A stretch of 27,903 nucleotides of DNA, taken from positions 1 to 27,903 of the IMG/VR virus record IMGVR_UViG_3300045107_000692, one strand, 5' to 3'. This DNA is from a virus. How positions within the stretch are numbered: the first letter of the stretch is position 1; each line of letters starts with the position of its first letter. The notes under the pieces are model-generated. The model saw only the letters and a program-made list of their open reading frames with translations, had not been told where the DNA came from and searched no databases. Shown piece after piece: positions 17,073 to 24,490 of this stretch. A program made the translations under genes and the position numbers.

Positions 17073-17531
17073 TCAGCTCGTGATGATGCGCGGAGCGTCG
17101 TCGCCGACCGGCGTGGACGGCGCGGCCGGCGCGTTCGGGTTGTCGAAGATCGTGACGCCCGCCTTCGCGGCCGCCCACACGAGGTGGTCGGGGAGGTCGC
17201 GCACCTTCAGCTCGGCCACCAACTCCTTCAGTGCCACGTGCCGTTCCGCGTTGTGGCGGCGCGCGAGCACCTTCGCGAGCACCTCGATGCGGTCGCAGAA
17301 CTGCTCCGCCTCGGCCGCGGTGGCGGGGAGCACCGACATGCCGCCGTGCTGGACGATGGCGGCGAGCAGCGTGTTGCGCGTCGACACGGCCGCCGACTGC
17401 TCGGTCTGCAACGCCTGGAAGTGCTCGCCGAGGCGCTCGAGCTCTTCGCGCTTCATGCGCTCGAGGGCCTTGCCGACCACCTCAATCTGCTTTTCGGTCG
17501 GGTGTTTGGGGTCGCGGTGCTTGCTGCTCAT
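17073..17531 (-). CDS. Hypothetical helical protein
   Basis: 152 aa from ATG 17531 in an ATGA overlap with the preceding stop. The first half is heptad-like and charged (PTEKQIEVVGKALERMKREELERLGEHF). The middle has DRIEVLAKVLARRHNAERH and the tail is Pro/Ala-rich and probably disordered (NAPAAPSTPVGDDAP). No motif or family recognised. It is tied by overlap to the short gene upstream. Confidence 0.65.
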   Translation of the reverse strand: MSSKHRDPKHPTEKQIEVVGKALERMKREELERLGEHFQALQTEQSAAVSTRNTLLAAIVQHGGMSVLPATAAEAEQFCDRIEVLAKVLARRHNAERHVALKELVAELKVRDLPDHLVWAAAKAGVTIFDNPNAPAAPSTPVGDDAPRIITS

Positions 17532-17731
17532 GTGGGCGTTCCTTCGGTGGTGGTGGGTGCGACGTACAGCGGGGTGAACGAGAGCATGATGAGCGCCTCG
17601 ATGATGTCCGCGTACCGCGCGCAGTCGGCCGGCTCGTGCTGCACGACCGAGCTGCGTGCGGCGATGCGGAGATCAGCGAGCGCCGCGTTGGCATCGACGC
17701 GAAGGGATTCGGTGTCGGGCCACGTCTTCAT
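17528..17731 (-). CDS. Small hypothetical protein (67 aa)
   Basis: 67 aa from ATG 17731, with GAGGTG four bases upstream of the start. The start follows a 47-base gap after the MT-A70 gene, one of the few gaps in this operon, and could therefore be a new translation unit. The sequence is helical with hydrophobic positions (ANAALADLRIAARS, ADIIEALIMLSF). No recognised family. A reading frame that continues upstream in the same phase belongs to a shadow of the methyltransferase gene. Confidence 0.6.
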   Translation of the reverse strand: MKTWPDTESLRVDANAALADLRIAARSSVVQHEPADCARYADIIEALIMLSFTPLYVAPTTTEGTPT

Positions 17732-17778
17732 GAAGCACCTCGATACTGCGAAGAGTTTTCCGGCGCGAACCGGGGACT

Positions 17779-18390
17779 TCACGTTGGTGACGCGATGTGC
17801 ACCGTGCTCTCGACCTCGTTGCCCCACCGCTCCCAGCCTGGCCGCTCGATGCGAGCGAAGCCTTCGAGGTACGGCCCGTGCGAGACGCGGCGGGCAGCGT
17901 CGTAGAACTCCTGCGGCTTCACGGAGTGCTCGGTGCGCGGCGCGAGAATGAGGCTTGGGGTCTGCGCTCGAACGCCGCCGGCGTCGACTCGGTACGGTGG
18001 CTGACCGCGCCGGCCGAAGAGACAGAGCTCGTGGGCGCCGCGGATGTACTGGCCGAGCCCCTGCTGAATGCGCCCGTTCTCGTCGACCTTCCCCCACGCG
18101 ACGTTCGAGATGTACTGGAAGCCCCACGCGCGCATCACCTCGAGCCCGTCCTCGAGGAAGTTGTTCGTCACCCACAGCCACATGTGCGAGTCGGGCAGGA
18201 AGAGGTCGCGAACGGGCAGCTTCGCGATGTCCTTCGTAGCCATCAGCGGGTAGTGCCGGTCCGCGCCGCGCTTCACCTTCCCGCCGCCCTGCTCTTTCCA
18301 GGGTGGATCGAACATGCCGCACCCGAAGCGCTTGGGCGGCGCGATGTTCGCGAAGGCCTGCTCGGTCTGAAAGTCGAACAGGTCGTTCAT
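17779..18390 (-). CDS. MT-A70-family adenine-N6 methyltransferase
   Basis: 203 aa from ATG 18390, overlapping the RusA stop as ATGA. It has the catalytic DPPW motif in GCGMFDPPWKEQ (residues 28-31). The family's other signatures follow: HMWLWVTNNFLEDGLEVMRAWGF-like text ('h.flWvtn.~l..al.vi.aWGF') and the region about EHSVKPQEFYDAARR ('hS.KP...y..ie'). MT-A70-like phage enzymes methylate adenine N6 in DNA, here probably protecting the phage genome or altering host regulation. Target sequence unknown. The length is typical of the small phage members. Confidence 0.92.
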   Translation of the reverse strand: MNDLFDFQTEQAFANIAPPKRFGCGMFDPPWKEQGGGKVKRGADRHYPLMATKDIAKLPVRDLFLPDSHMWLWVTNNFLEDGLEVMRAWGFQYISNVAWGKVDENGRIQQGLGQYIRGAHELCLFGRRGQPPYRVDAGGVRAQTPSLILAPRTEHSVKPQEFYDAARRVSHGPYLEGFARIERPGWERWGNEVESTVHIASPT

Positions 18391-18902
18391 CGCGGCTTCA
18401 CCACGTTCGGTTTGGCGGCGTAGGCGAAGCCGTTCTCGAGGGTGGGCGCCGGCATCGGCGTGTGAAAGCCCTTCGACGCGCGCGCACGCTTCTGCTCGGC
18501 GATGAAGGCGGCCGGCCACTTCCATCCCGGCGGGTCCGGCTTGAAGTCGGGGTCGTCCTCCATCGACCGCACCGGGACGTGCGGCTCGATGCGCACCACC
18601 ACGCGATCCGTCTTCGAGCTCGACTCGTAGCCGTGCACCTCGAACGAGCGCACTTGCTTGTCGTCGACGAAGGCCAGGCCCTTCAGCGCGTCGAGCGTCA
18701 CCTTCACGCGGTTGTCGACGTCGCCGCGGCACAGGTGCACGTCGATGCGCACAGAGACGCGCTCGGTGAGCGGCCGCGGCGCGTAGAGCCGGCGCACCTT
18801 CGCGATGTATGCCTTCGCTTTCTTCGAGCGGTGAACGCCGCGCCGCTTCGACCAGCGCCAGTAGACGTTCGCGGACGGTGGCATCGGGAGCTCAAGAATC
18901 AC
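18387..18902 (-). CDS. rusA: RusA-like Holliday-junction resolvase
   Basis: 171 aa from ATG 18902. N-terminal LELPMPPSANVYWRW (residues 3-17) corresponds to the 'l.lP.pPs.N..wr' opening of RusA proteins. The core GDVDNRVKVTLDALKG (60-75), followed by FVDDKQV (78-84), contains acidic residues D61, D63 and D80/D81 that match the metal-binding Asp residues of RusA. These enzymes cut branched DNA made during phage replication and recombination before packaging. The C-terminus (about 120-171) is basic and Pro-rich, longer than the minimal fold. It lies next to the replication genes, as usual. Confidence 0.92.
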   Translation of the reverse strand: MILELPMPPSANVYWRWSKRRGVHRSKKAKAYIAKVRRLYAPRPLTERVSVRIDVHLCRGDVDNRVKVTLDALKGLAFVDDKQVRSFEVHGYESSSKTDRVVVRIEPHVPVRSMEDDPDFKPDPPGWKWPAAFIAEQKRARASKGFHTPMPAPTLENGFAYAAKPNVVKPR

Positions 18903-19167
18903 GAGTCACCTCGTCTCCGCCGATCTCGATCACCAGCCGACGCCGCGGAAGAATCGGCGTCACGTCGACGTGCGCCGGCAGCGCAGCGACCAGCCCCGGT
19001 TCGTTCTGAACGCGAACGACCATCACGACGCTGCACCGCCCGCGAAACAGCAAGCGCAGGCGATCGAGCCAGTCGAACGTGATGTCACAGCCGACGGTGA
19101 CGCGACCCTTCGGCTCGCCCATCTTCACCGCTCGCGCTTGGTCCTGCGCAGAGATCGAGCCGTTCAC
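18892..19167 (-). CDS. Small hypothetical protein (91 aa)
   Basis: 91 aa from GTG 19167 in a GTGA overlap with the preceding stop. The sequence is mixed helical and beta: GCDITFDWLDRLRLLF, then a strand-like VVMVVRVQNEPGLVAAL and RRRLVIEIGG. This looks like a small compact fold. No family recognised. It overlaps the RusA start by 11 bases and is part of the replication/recombination group. Confidence 0.55.
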   Translation of the reverse strand: MNGSISAQDQARAVKMGEPKGRVTVGCDITFDWLDRLRLLFRGRCSVVMVVRVQNEPGLVAALPAHVDVTPILPRRRLVIEIGGDEVTRDS

Positions 19168-19523
19168 GGGAGCACCCCGGCCCAGCGGCGAATCTGCTCG
19201 CGCTCGCACTCGACGATGACGCGGGCGACTTCGATCGCCCCGTAGGCTTCAGGACTGAAGACGTGGCCCTCGCCATACGAACCGCACGAGACGCTCCAGC
19301 CCTCGCTCAAATCGCCGCCGTTCTCGTCCTTCCAGAAGCCGTATTCGATGCGCTCGTCCCAGACGTCGGCGGGGCGCAGCGGCTTGTCGCTCGCGGCGCA
19401 GAACGCGTCGCGCACGTCTTCGATCGCAAGATCGCCGGTGACATCGGGACCACAGCCCATGAAGCGAATTACGAAAGCAACTCGCTCGATCAACTCGTTC
19501 TCTCGCTTCAACTGACGCCTCAT
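19164..19523 (-). CDS. Hypothetical protein (119 aa)
   Basis: 119 aa from ATG 19523 in an ATGA overlap with the preceding gene. It opens with MRRQLKRENELIERV, then FVIRFMGCGPDVTG. The central acidic Gly-rich text (DENGGDLSEGWSVSCGSYGEGHVF) and a C-terminal helix (YGAIEVARVIVECEREQI) follow. No motif that I can name. Three Cys residues are scattered and do not form a clear zinc site. Confidence 0.6.
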   Translation of the reverse strand: MRRQLKRENELIERVAFVIRFMGCGPDVTGDLAIEDVRDAFCAASDKPLRPADVWDERIEYGFWKDENGGDLSEGWSVSCGSYGEGHVFSPEAYGAIEVARVIVECEREQIRRWAGVLP

Positions 19524-19795
19524 GCTGCCTTGCCTTTCTGCGCCCACTCGACGGTCCTCCGTCGAGCCTCGGACGCGTACAACGTGAAGTTCGCTGCGAC
19601 GTAGAGCTCGGGCGCGTTCGGCAACCCGAGCGCGGCGTTGATGGCGGCCGTGCCCATCGACTTGTCGGCGCACCAGTCGGACCAGCAGCTAGAGCAGAGC
19701 CGCACGCCCCACGCGAGGCCGATGCACCACGCGTCACCGCAGCGCTCGCACCTGTTCTGCTTCGGCCACGCGAAGACAGTGAAGGCGTCGCTCAT
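19520..19795 (-). CDS. Small zinc-ribbon-like protein
   Basis: 91 aa from ATG 19795, overlapping the replication gene stop as ATGA. It has two Cys pairs, CERCGDAWC and LCSSCWSDWC (residues about 13-40), that could form a zinc ribbon. The C-terminal part is helical (ELYVAANFTLYASEARRRTVEW). The family is not known to me. The operon position suggests an accessory factor for replication or transcription, but this is inferred from context. Confidence 0.65.
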   Translation of the reverse strand: MSDAFTVFAWPKQNRCERCGDAWCIGLAWGVRLCSSCWSDWCADKSMGTAAINAALGLPNAPELYVAANFTLYASEARRRTVEWAQKGKAA

Positions 19796-20880
19796 GACGC
19801 GCGCCTCAACTCGACCATCGGAGGCAGCGCCTGGTCGTGCCACCACGTCACCGCCCAGTCGTCTGTGCTCTCGCCGAGAAGCCTGTCGCCTTCGACGGTC
19901 CACCTGACGCGCTCGACCGCGCTCACGTCGTCGACGTGCCCCTCGAGCCGCTTCAGCGCAGTGAGGAACGCCTCGACGTCAGGGCGCAGGACGGAGGCCT
20001 CCGCGGGCGTGTACTTGTGCCACTCCGTCATGAAGGCGCCGAAGGGGGCCTTGGGGTCGGCCTTCTGCCAGTGCGGCGTGCGCGCGAAGGCGACCCACGT
20101 GAGCAGCAGGTCACCGACCATCCGGCCGCCGCTGCGCGCCAGCGACCACCAGCTCTTGAGCTTGTTCGCGTTCGGCCAGCGCTCAGCCGGCCAGCGGAAC
20201 GAGCGCCTGACGCACTCGACGTGCTTCCAGAAGTCTTGGTGCGTCCAGCTCTCCGCGACCAGCAGCTGCTGCTGGGGGTGCATCGCGGCGAAGTCGGACA
20301 GCGGGACGGGGGGCGAGAGGTCGAACTGGAGCTCGCCGCGCTTTTCTTCTTCTGAAGAAGAAGGATCTCTACCCTCTACCCTCTTACCTCTCTCCTCTCC
20401 GGGGTGTGACACGGGCACGATCGGGGTGTCGTCCTGCATGTCACTGGGGTCTGACCCCGGTGACACCGGGGTGTCACCCCGCTCCGGTTCGGGGTTCGAC
20501 CCCTGTCTCTTCCCGCCCTTCTTCGAGAGGCGGCCGGCCTCCATGTTGAGGTAGCGGGACATGCCGCGCACCCGGAAGAGGCCATCGCTGCGCCGGTCGA
20601 TGATGCCGACCACCACGGCGAGGTCGAGGTCGACGGGAACGCCGAAGGCGAGCAACAGCCGCGTCTCCAACTCCTTCGCCGGCAGCGCGATTTCCGCCTT
20701 CACGCCGCCGGCGCCGTCGCTCAGGAGTCGCCGGTCGGCGAGGTTCTCCCAGAAGACATCCAGGCCGCCGCGCGCGTGCTGGTACGTCACCTTGAGCACC
20801 GGCGCGAGCTTCGCGGCCAGCGGTGCGACCGAGCGGTCGACCTGAATGAATGGAATGTGTGGGTCAATCTCTCCGCGCAT
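19792..20880 (-). CDS. Phage replication initiator-like protein with ori in its linker
   Basis: 362 aa from ATG 20880, with GAGGGG four bases upstream. The N-terminal about 120 residues look like a helical, winged-helix-type replisome-organiser domain (VFWENLADRRLL, VVVGIIDRRSDGLFRVRG, SRYLNMEAGRL). Residues about 125-180 are a low-complexity Pro/Asp/Ser/Glu linker. The C-terminal about 160 residues are Trp-rich and helical (HQDFWKHVECVRRSFRW, WWSLARSGGRMVGD). An initiator with its origin iterons inside the linker is the lambda O arrangement. There is no polymerase or helicase in the window, so it would recruit host machinery. Function is inferred from layout and from the repeats; no signature residue was recognised. 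Confidence 0.6.
   Translation of the reverse strand: MRGEIDPHIPFIQVDRSVAPLAAKLAPVLKVTYQHARGGLDVFWENLADRRLLSDGAGGVKAEIALPAKELETRLLLAFGVPVDLDLAVVVGIIDRRSDGLFRVRGMSRYLNMEAGRLSKKGGKRQGSNPEPERGDTPVSPGSDPSDMQDDTPIVPVSHPGEERGKRVEGRDPSSSEEEKRGELQFDLSPPVPLSDFAAMHPQQQLLVAESWTHQDFWKHVECVRRSFRWPAERWPNANKLKSWWSLARSGGRMVGDLLLTWVAFARTPHWQKADPKAPFGAFMTEWHKYTPAEASVLRPDVEAFLTALKRLEGHVDDVSAVERVRWTVEGDRLLGESTDDWAVTWWHDQALPPMVELRRAS
20342..20400. other. Purine/pyrimidine-asymmetric tract beside the iterons, candidate unwinding region
   Basis: This 59-base stretch directly flanks the iterons and is nearly all pyrimidine after 20366 on the plus strand. It includes CTCTACC and similar tandem units (20368-20381). 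A palindrome is formed by TTCTTCTTC (20344-20352), one T, and GAAGAAGAA (20354-20362). It is clearly poorer in G+C than its surroundings. In lambda-type origins an AT-richer element next to the iterons melts first; this piece could serve that role. Confidence 0.45.
20401..20499 (+). repeat. Five iterons, candidate phage origin of replication
   Basis: The motif GGGGT followed by [G/C/T]T[G/C][A/G] starts at 20401, 20423, 20446, 20468 and 20491. The steps are 22, 23, 22 and 23 bases. The steps are not multiples of three, so a repeated peptide cannot explain them. Between 20459 and 20478, the arms GGTGACACC and GGTGTCACC add a perfect inverted repeat around the fourth copy. Equal spacing of about two helical turns inside an initiator gene is the usual form of a replication origin. 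Confidence 0.65.
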
Positions 20881-21097
20881 CGGTCCCCTCGTTGAAGCGG
20901 CTCGACAGCTTGCGGCGCAGGGCCTTCAGCTGAGCGTCGAGCGCGTTGATGATTCCGCGCTGCTGCTGGCGGAGTTCCTCGTTGCCGTTGCCGTTGCCGA
21001 GGTACGAGAGCGACGTGAGCGCACGCTTCGCGGCGGCGCGGGCCTTCCGCACCTCACGCGCCATCGTGGCAAGCACGTCGACCTCGCCCGGCTTCAC
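20864..21097 (-). CDS. Small basic hypothetical protein
   Basis: 77 aa from GTG 21097 (GTGA overlap) or 78 aa from the directly preceding GTG at 21100. It is a helical, Arg/Lys-rich protein (AREVRKARAAAKRALTSL, NALDAQLKALRRKLSSR) with a GNGNGN turn produced by a small trinucleotide-pair repeat. It overlaps the replication gene start by 17 bases. Possibly DNA binding by charge, without family evidence. Confidence 0.6.
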   Translation of the reverse strand: MKPGEVDVLATMAREVRKARAAAKRALTSLSYLGNGNGNEELRQQQRGIINALDAQLKALRRKLSSRFNEGTDARRD

Positions 21098-21879
21098 CAC
21101 GTGCCTCGCGCCTTGATGCGTTCCTCGACGGCCGAGACCAGCGAGTGCGTGAAGCGCCGCACCTCGCCATCAGAGTCGATCACCGTGTCGGCGAAGTCGG
21201 CGAGGTCGAGCGTCGCGGCGAGCAACCAGTCACGTTCGATCACCACGTCGTGCGCGACGTCGACGAGGTCGTGCGTGCTCCACGAGCAACCCTCGGGAGG
21301 TGCGCCGCGAAGCAGGTTGATCAACGTGCCGGCCTGCCCACCACGGCGAATGACCGAATCTTCGAGGTGCGAGACTTCCGCCTCCGCCTCGAGCGCACGC
21401 GTGCGCCACTCGTCGAGCGTCTTGTCGGCGCGAGCGGCGTCGAGCTGCGTCCAGACCTCTGCGAGACCGCGCTTCACCTCGTCGGCGCTGGCGGTGTTCG
21501 GGTCGAAGCCCCACCGCACGAGGCCGAAGACCACCAGCTGAATCTCGGCGAGCTCGCGCTGGTGCTGCGTCTTTGCCGCCGCGAGGTCGCCCTTGAGTGA
21601 GTTGCGCTCGGTGAGGAACGCGACCGCGTCCGCCTTGAACTTGTCGAGTTCGCCGAACGTGGCGCCGCTCTCTCGCGCGCACCGGTCCAACTCCTCGCGG
21701 TGACGCTTCGCGAGGCCGCGCGTGTTCTCTTCCAACTCACGAACGCGCGCGCGGAGCTGCTGCACCTCGATTTCAATCTCAGAGAGGCCTTGATCACCGC
21801 CGGCCTTCTCGAGCACCTGGTTCCTGCAGCGCTCGCAACTCCAGCCCTCGCAGTGCACGCACAACGTCTTCGTCGTCAT
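21094..21879 (-). CDS. Coiled-coil protein with N-terminal Cys pairs
   Basis: 261 aa from ATG 21879, behind AAGGAAG. Residues about 7-17 contain CVHCEGWSCERC, two Cys pairs suited to zinc binding. A long charged coiled coil follows, from about residue 30 to 105 (EIEVQQLRARVRELEENTRGL, LAAAKTQHQRELAEI), and again from 140 to 180. The C-terminal part is acidic and helical. It resembles structural or accessory proteins of phage early regions but no named family is recognised. It is in an ATGA overlap with the D12 methyltransferase stop. Confidence 0.65.
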   Translation of the reverse strand: MTTKTLCVHCEGWSCERCRNQVLEKAGGDQGLSEIEIEVQQLRARVRELEENTRGLAKRHREELDRCARESGATFGELDKFKADAVAFLTERNSLKGDLAAAKTQHQRELAEIQLVVFGLVRWGFDPNTASADEVKRGLAEVWTQLDAARADKTLDEWRTRALEAEAEVSHLEDSVIRRGGQAGTLINLLRGAPPEGCSWSTHDLVDVAHDVVIERDWLLAATLDLADFADTVIDSDGEVRRFTHSLVSAVEERIKARGTW

Positions 21880-23039
21880 GACGCTTCCTTTCGGTTGAAG
21901 AGATCGCCCTGCGCGACGGCGGCGGCGCACGCGGGGGAGAACCAGATGCGCTCATTGCTGCCGGCGTCAGCGTTGCCGGCAGCTGCGGAGTAGCCACCCG
22001 ACGCTTTCCACTCGTGCTTCCACCAACCGTGTTTCTCGAGGGCGTTGTGCTCGCCTTCGAGGCCGCACAGAGCGATGCGCAGCTTCGGGTTGGCGCCGTT
22101 CTCCTCGCACCACACGCGCACGTCGTCGGAGATGGTGTTGCTGTCGACGCCGTAGAGTCCTTCGGTGCGCAGCTCGCCGAGGTACGGCGGGTCGATGAAG
22201 ACGCCGGTGACGCCGACCTGCTCGAGCGCGGAAGGCGTCATCACGCGCGTCCAGTCGCCACAGCAAACGCGCACGCGGCGGAGGCGGTCGCAGAGGCGGC
22301 GCATCCAGTCGAGCACGGGCGCCTGCGAGTGCACCCCCGTGCCACTTCCGCTTCCGTTGCCGAGGCCCGGCTTCTTACGCGTGAGACCGGAACTGTGAAT
22401 GCCCTGCCCGGCCGCACCGCGCGAGCCGCGGAGCAGCGGCGTCGTCTCCCACTCGGAAGAGACGCTCTGCGCGTGGATGCCACGCTGGCGACCGTTGACC
22501 TGGAACCTCTGCCAGTTCACCGAGTTCGCGTGCGAGTGCACGCCACGGCCGCCGCGCTGGAGCTGAATGCGCCGGCGCTGCTCGTGCGGCACTTCACCGC
22601 GCGGCCTCGCTTCGGGGTTCCAGTTCCCTTCGCTGCACCAGCCCGAGCCGATCCACGCGCACAAGCCCCACACCCACCAGCCGGCGATGAGCGGGTCGAA
22701 GTAGAGCGCGTCCGTCTTCATGCGCTCGCGGAAGTCGCCCTGCCAAACGAGGTAGCGGTGCCGAGCGTGCAGGTCGGCTTCGTTCACCGGCCAGTCGGCG
22801 TGGTGCGCGACGGCCTCGGGGTCGAACTTCACCGCCCGCCAGAAGTTCGCGAGGTAGCAGTCCGCATCGTTGACGGTCTCGATGAGCGGCTCGCCTTCGC
22901 GCGCGAGCATCACCGCCAAGCTGCCGGCGAACGGCTCGACGTAGTTGGGCACGTCGTGACCGAACGCGCGCCACACGTCGGCCGCGACGCGACGCTTTCC
23001 ACCGAACCACGGGAACGGAGCTCGAAGCGTCTCGGTCAC
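21876..23039 (-). CDS. D12-class DNA adenine-N6 methyltransferase
   Basis: 387 aa from GTG 23039 (GTGA overlap). It has the SAM-binding motif PFPWFGGKRR (residues 8-16), the motif YVEPFAGSLAVML (33-45), VNDAD (56-60) and catalytic DPPY (283-286). These identify the Dam-like D12 group, which transfers a methyl to adenine N6. Residues 150-250, in the usual target-recognition region, contain four imperfect repeats G[VI]H[SA] at 166, 187, 213 and 235, joined by Gly/Arg-rich linkers. The protein is longer than Dam (about 280 aa) because of that insert. Likely role: protection from host restriction. Confidence 0.92.
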   Translation of the reverse strand: MTETLRAPFPWFGGKRRVAADVWRAFGHDVPNYVEPFAGSLAVMLAREGEPLIETVNDADCYLANFWRAVKFDPEAVAHHADWPVNEADLHARHRYLVWQGDFRERMKTDALYFDPLIAGWWVWGLCAWIGSGWCSEGNWNPEARPRGEVPHEQRRRIQLQRGGRGVHSHANSVNWQRFQVNGRQRGIHAQSVSSEWETTPLLRGSRGAAGQGIHSSGLTRKKPGLGNGSGSGTGVHSQAPVLDWMRRLCDRLRRVRVCCGDWTRVMTPSALEQVGVTGVFIDPPYLGELRTEGLYGVDSNTISDDVRVWCEENGANPKLRIALCGLEGEHNALEKHGWWKHEWKASGGYSAAAGNADAGSNERIWFSPACAAAVAQGDLFNRKEAS

Positions 23040-24400
23040 GCTGCACCTCCGAAGAGAATCGAGTCGACGAGGCCGATGCGCCGGCCGATCCACCGCATCA
23101 CGCAAACGGCCATCGAATTTCCGAGCGCGGCGTAGCGCGTCGAGTCGCTCGCCCCGGGCACGAGCGTCCAATCGTCGGGGAAGTCCTGCAGCCGCTCGCA
23201 CTCACGCGGCGTCAGTCGACGCACCTTCCAGCCGAGCTCGGCCTGCGCGTTCAGCAGCTCGACCGACTTGTCGACCCACTGATTGCTTCCCCACTTCTCG
23301 CCGTCGGTCGCCTCGAGTGTTGGCGCAACAATGGGCGTGCCGCGTCCGCTTCCGTCTTCCGAAGCGTCGGCGCCCTCGGAGAGCAGCGCGTGCGTGACGT
23401 CGCCGGTGATGCACGAGTACGCGATGTGCGGCGGACGAGCCGACTTCGCGAGGGCGGCCGAGTCACCAGCGCAGCTCGAGCGATTCTCCGGATGCGTCAC
23501 CTGCGTCGGGTCGAACGCGAGCAGCGGAGTCTGGTTGTTCACCGTCTTCCCGAGGTTGGAAGAGGTGAGGGTGAAGCCCTCACCGCCTTCGGCGCTCGTT
23601 CCGATGATCAAGCCCAGCGCGTTGTCGACGTCGACGCGTCGCTGCTGCGTCTGCAACGTAGGCGCGACTTCCGCCACGAACGCGCGGCCGTTGGAAGGCA
23701 AGTCGCTCTGCTGCTGGTTGCCGCGCAGCGTGCCCGCCACCTCGGGCACGAAGGTCATTCGGTCGGTGTCGCTGTTCCAGCCACGGCGCGAAGTGCCGCT
23801 TCCAACGGTGCCGGCAACGTCTTCCCGCGTTTTGCTGCGCGGCGAAGGATTCCTGCGCAGGCCCGTGCGCTCAAAAAGTACCGCTCCGGCAGCGGGCCCA
23901 CCTCCAAGACATCCGACAAGGAAGACTCGACGGCGGCGCTGGGGAACTCCGAAGAATCGAGCGTCCAGCACTCGCCACGCACAGTCATACCCGAGGTCGA
24001 CCAGCCCCCCGACGATGGCTCCAAAGTCCCGTCCGCGTTCGGACGACAAGACTCCAGGGACGTTTTCCCAACAGAGCCAGCGGGGCCGAAGCGCCTGAGC
24101 CAGTCGAGCAAATTCAAGCGCGAGGTTGCCGCGCTCGTCAGCAAGTCCAGCTCGGAGTCCTGCGACGGAGAAGGACTGGCAGGGCGTTCCTCCGACGAGG
24201 AGGTCGATGGAGCGATCAGCTCCAGAAAGTCTGTCTGCGAGGCCAAGCATGCTCCCGTGGTTGGTGATGGACGGGAAGCGATGAGCGAGGACGAGCGAGG
24301 GGAACGTGGCGATCTCGGAGAACCACGCGGCCTTCCAGCCGAGCGGCTCCCACGCGACCGAGGCGGCTTCGATGCCTGAGCACACGCTCCCGAAGCGCAT
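23036..24400 (-). CDS. DNA cytosine-C5 methyltransferase
   Basis: 454 aa from ATG 24400. All main motifs are present: I at MRFGSVCSGIEAAS, IV TPCQSF with the catalytic Cys at 74, VI ENVPG (112-116), VIII RRRRVFLVG (155-163), and X YAALGNSMAV (423-432). Residues about 180-380 form a long variable part in which the phrases VAGTL, VAPTL and VAPTLEAT recur, and contains DASEDGSGRGTPIV, a stretch typical of phage-type C5 enzymes. It is the first gene of the long leftward operon, so it is made early, consistent with methylation of phage DNA against restriction. A 5-base-arm hairpin (24410-24422) lies next to the weak ribosome-binding site. Confidence 0.95.
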   Translation of the reverse strand: MRFGSVCSGIEAASVAWEPLGWKAAWFSEIATFPSLVLAHRFPSITNHGSMLGLADRLSGADRSIDLLVGGTPCQSFSVAGLRAGLADERGNLALEFARLAQALRPRWLCWENVPGVLSSERGRDFGAIVGGLVDLGYDCAWRVLDARFFGVPQRRRRVFLVGCLGGGPAAGAVLFERTGLRRNPSPRSKTREDVAGTVGSGTSRRGWNSDTDRMTFVPEVAGTLRGNQQQSDLPSNGRAFVAEVAPTLQTQQRRVDVDNALGLIIGTSAEGGEGFTLTSSNLGKTVNNQTPLLAFDPTQVTHPENRSSCAGDSAALAKSARPPHIAYSCITGDVTHALLSEGADASEDGSGRGTPIVAPTLEATDGEKWGSNQWVDKSVELLNAQAELGWKVRRLTPRECERLQDFPDDWTLVPGASDSTRYAALGNSMAVCVMRWIGRRIGLVDSILFGGAA

Positions 24401-24436
24401 CGCTCAGCCCCTCGCTTCGAGGTTGAGCGACGCGGC

Positions 24437-24455
24437 GAACGGAGCACGTCCGTTC
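24437..24455. repeat. Inverted repeat, operator candidate for the leftward operon
   Basis: GAACGGA (24437-24443) and TCCGTTC (24449-24455) are perfect 7-base arms around five bases, 36 to 55 bases upstream of the methyltransferase start. Size and location suit a dimeric repressor site. No terminator-type T-run follows. Confidence 0.4.
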
Positions 24456-24490
24456 AGTTTCGCGTGCGAGTTTTTGGGGACACAGTGGGG

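Noticed and set aside
20368-20400. CTCTACC-type tandem units as a separate coding or microsatellite feature
   Set aside because: Only a few imperfect units, within a coding linker; better explained as part of the candidate origin region.
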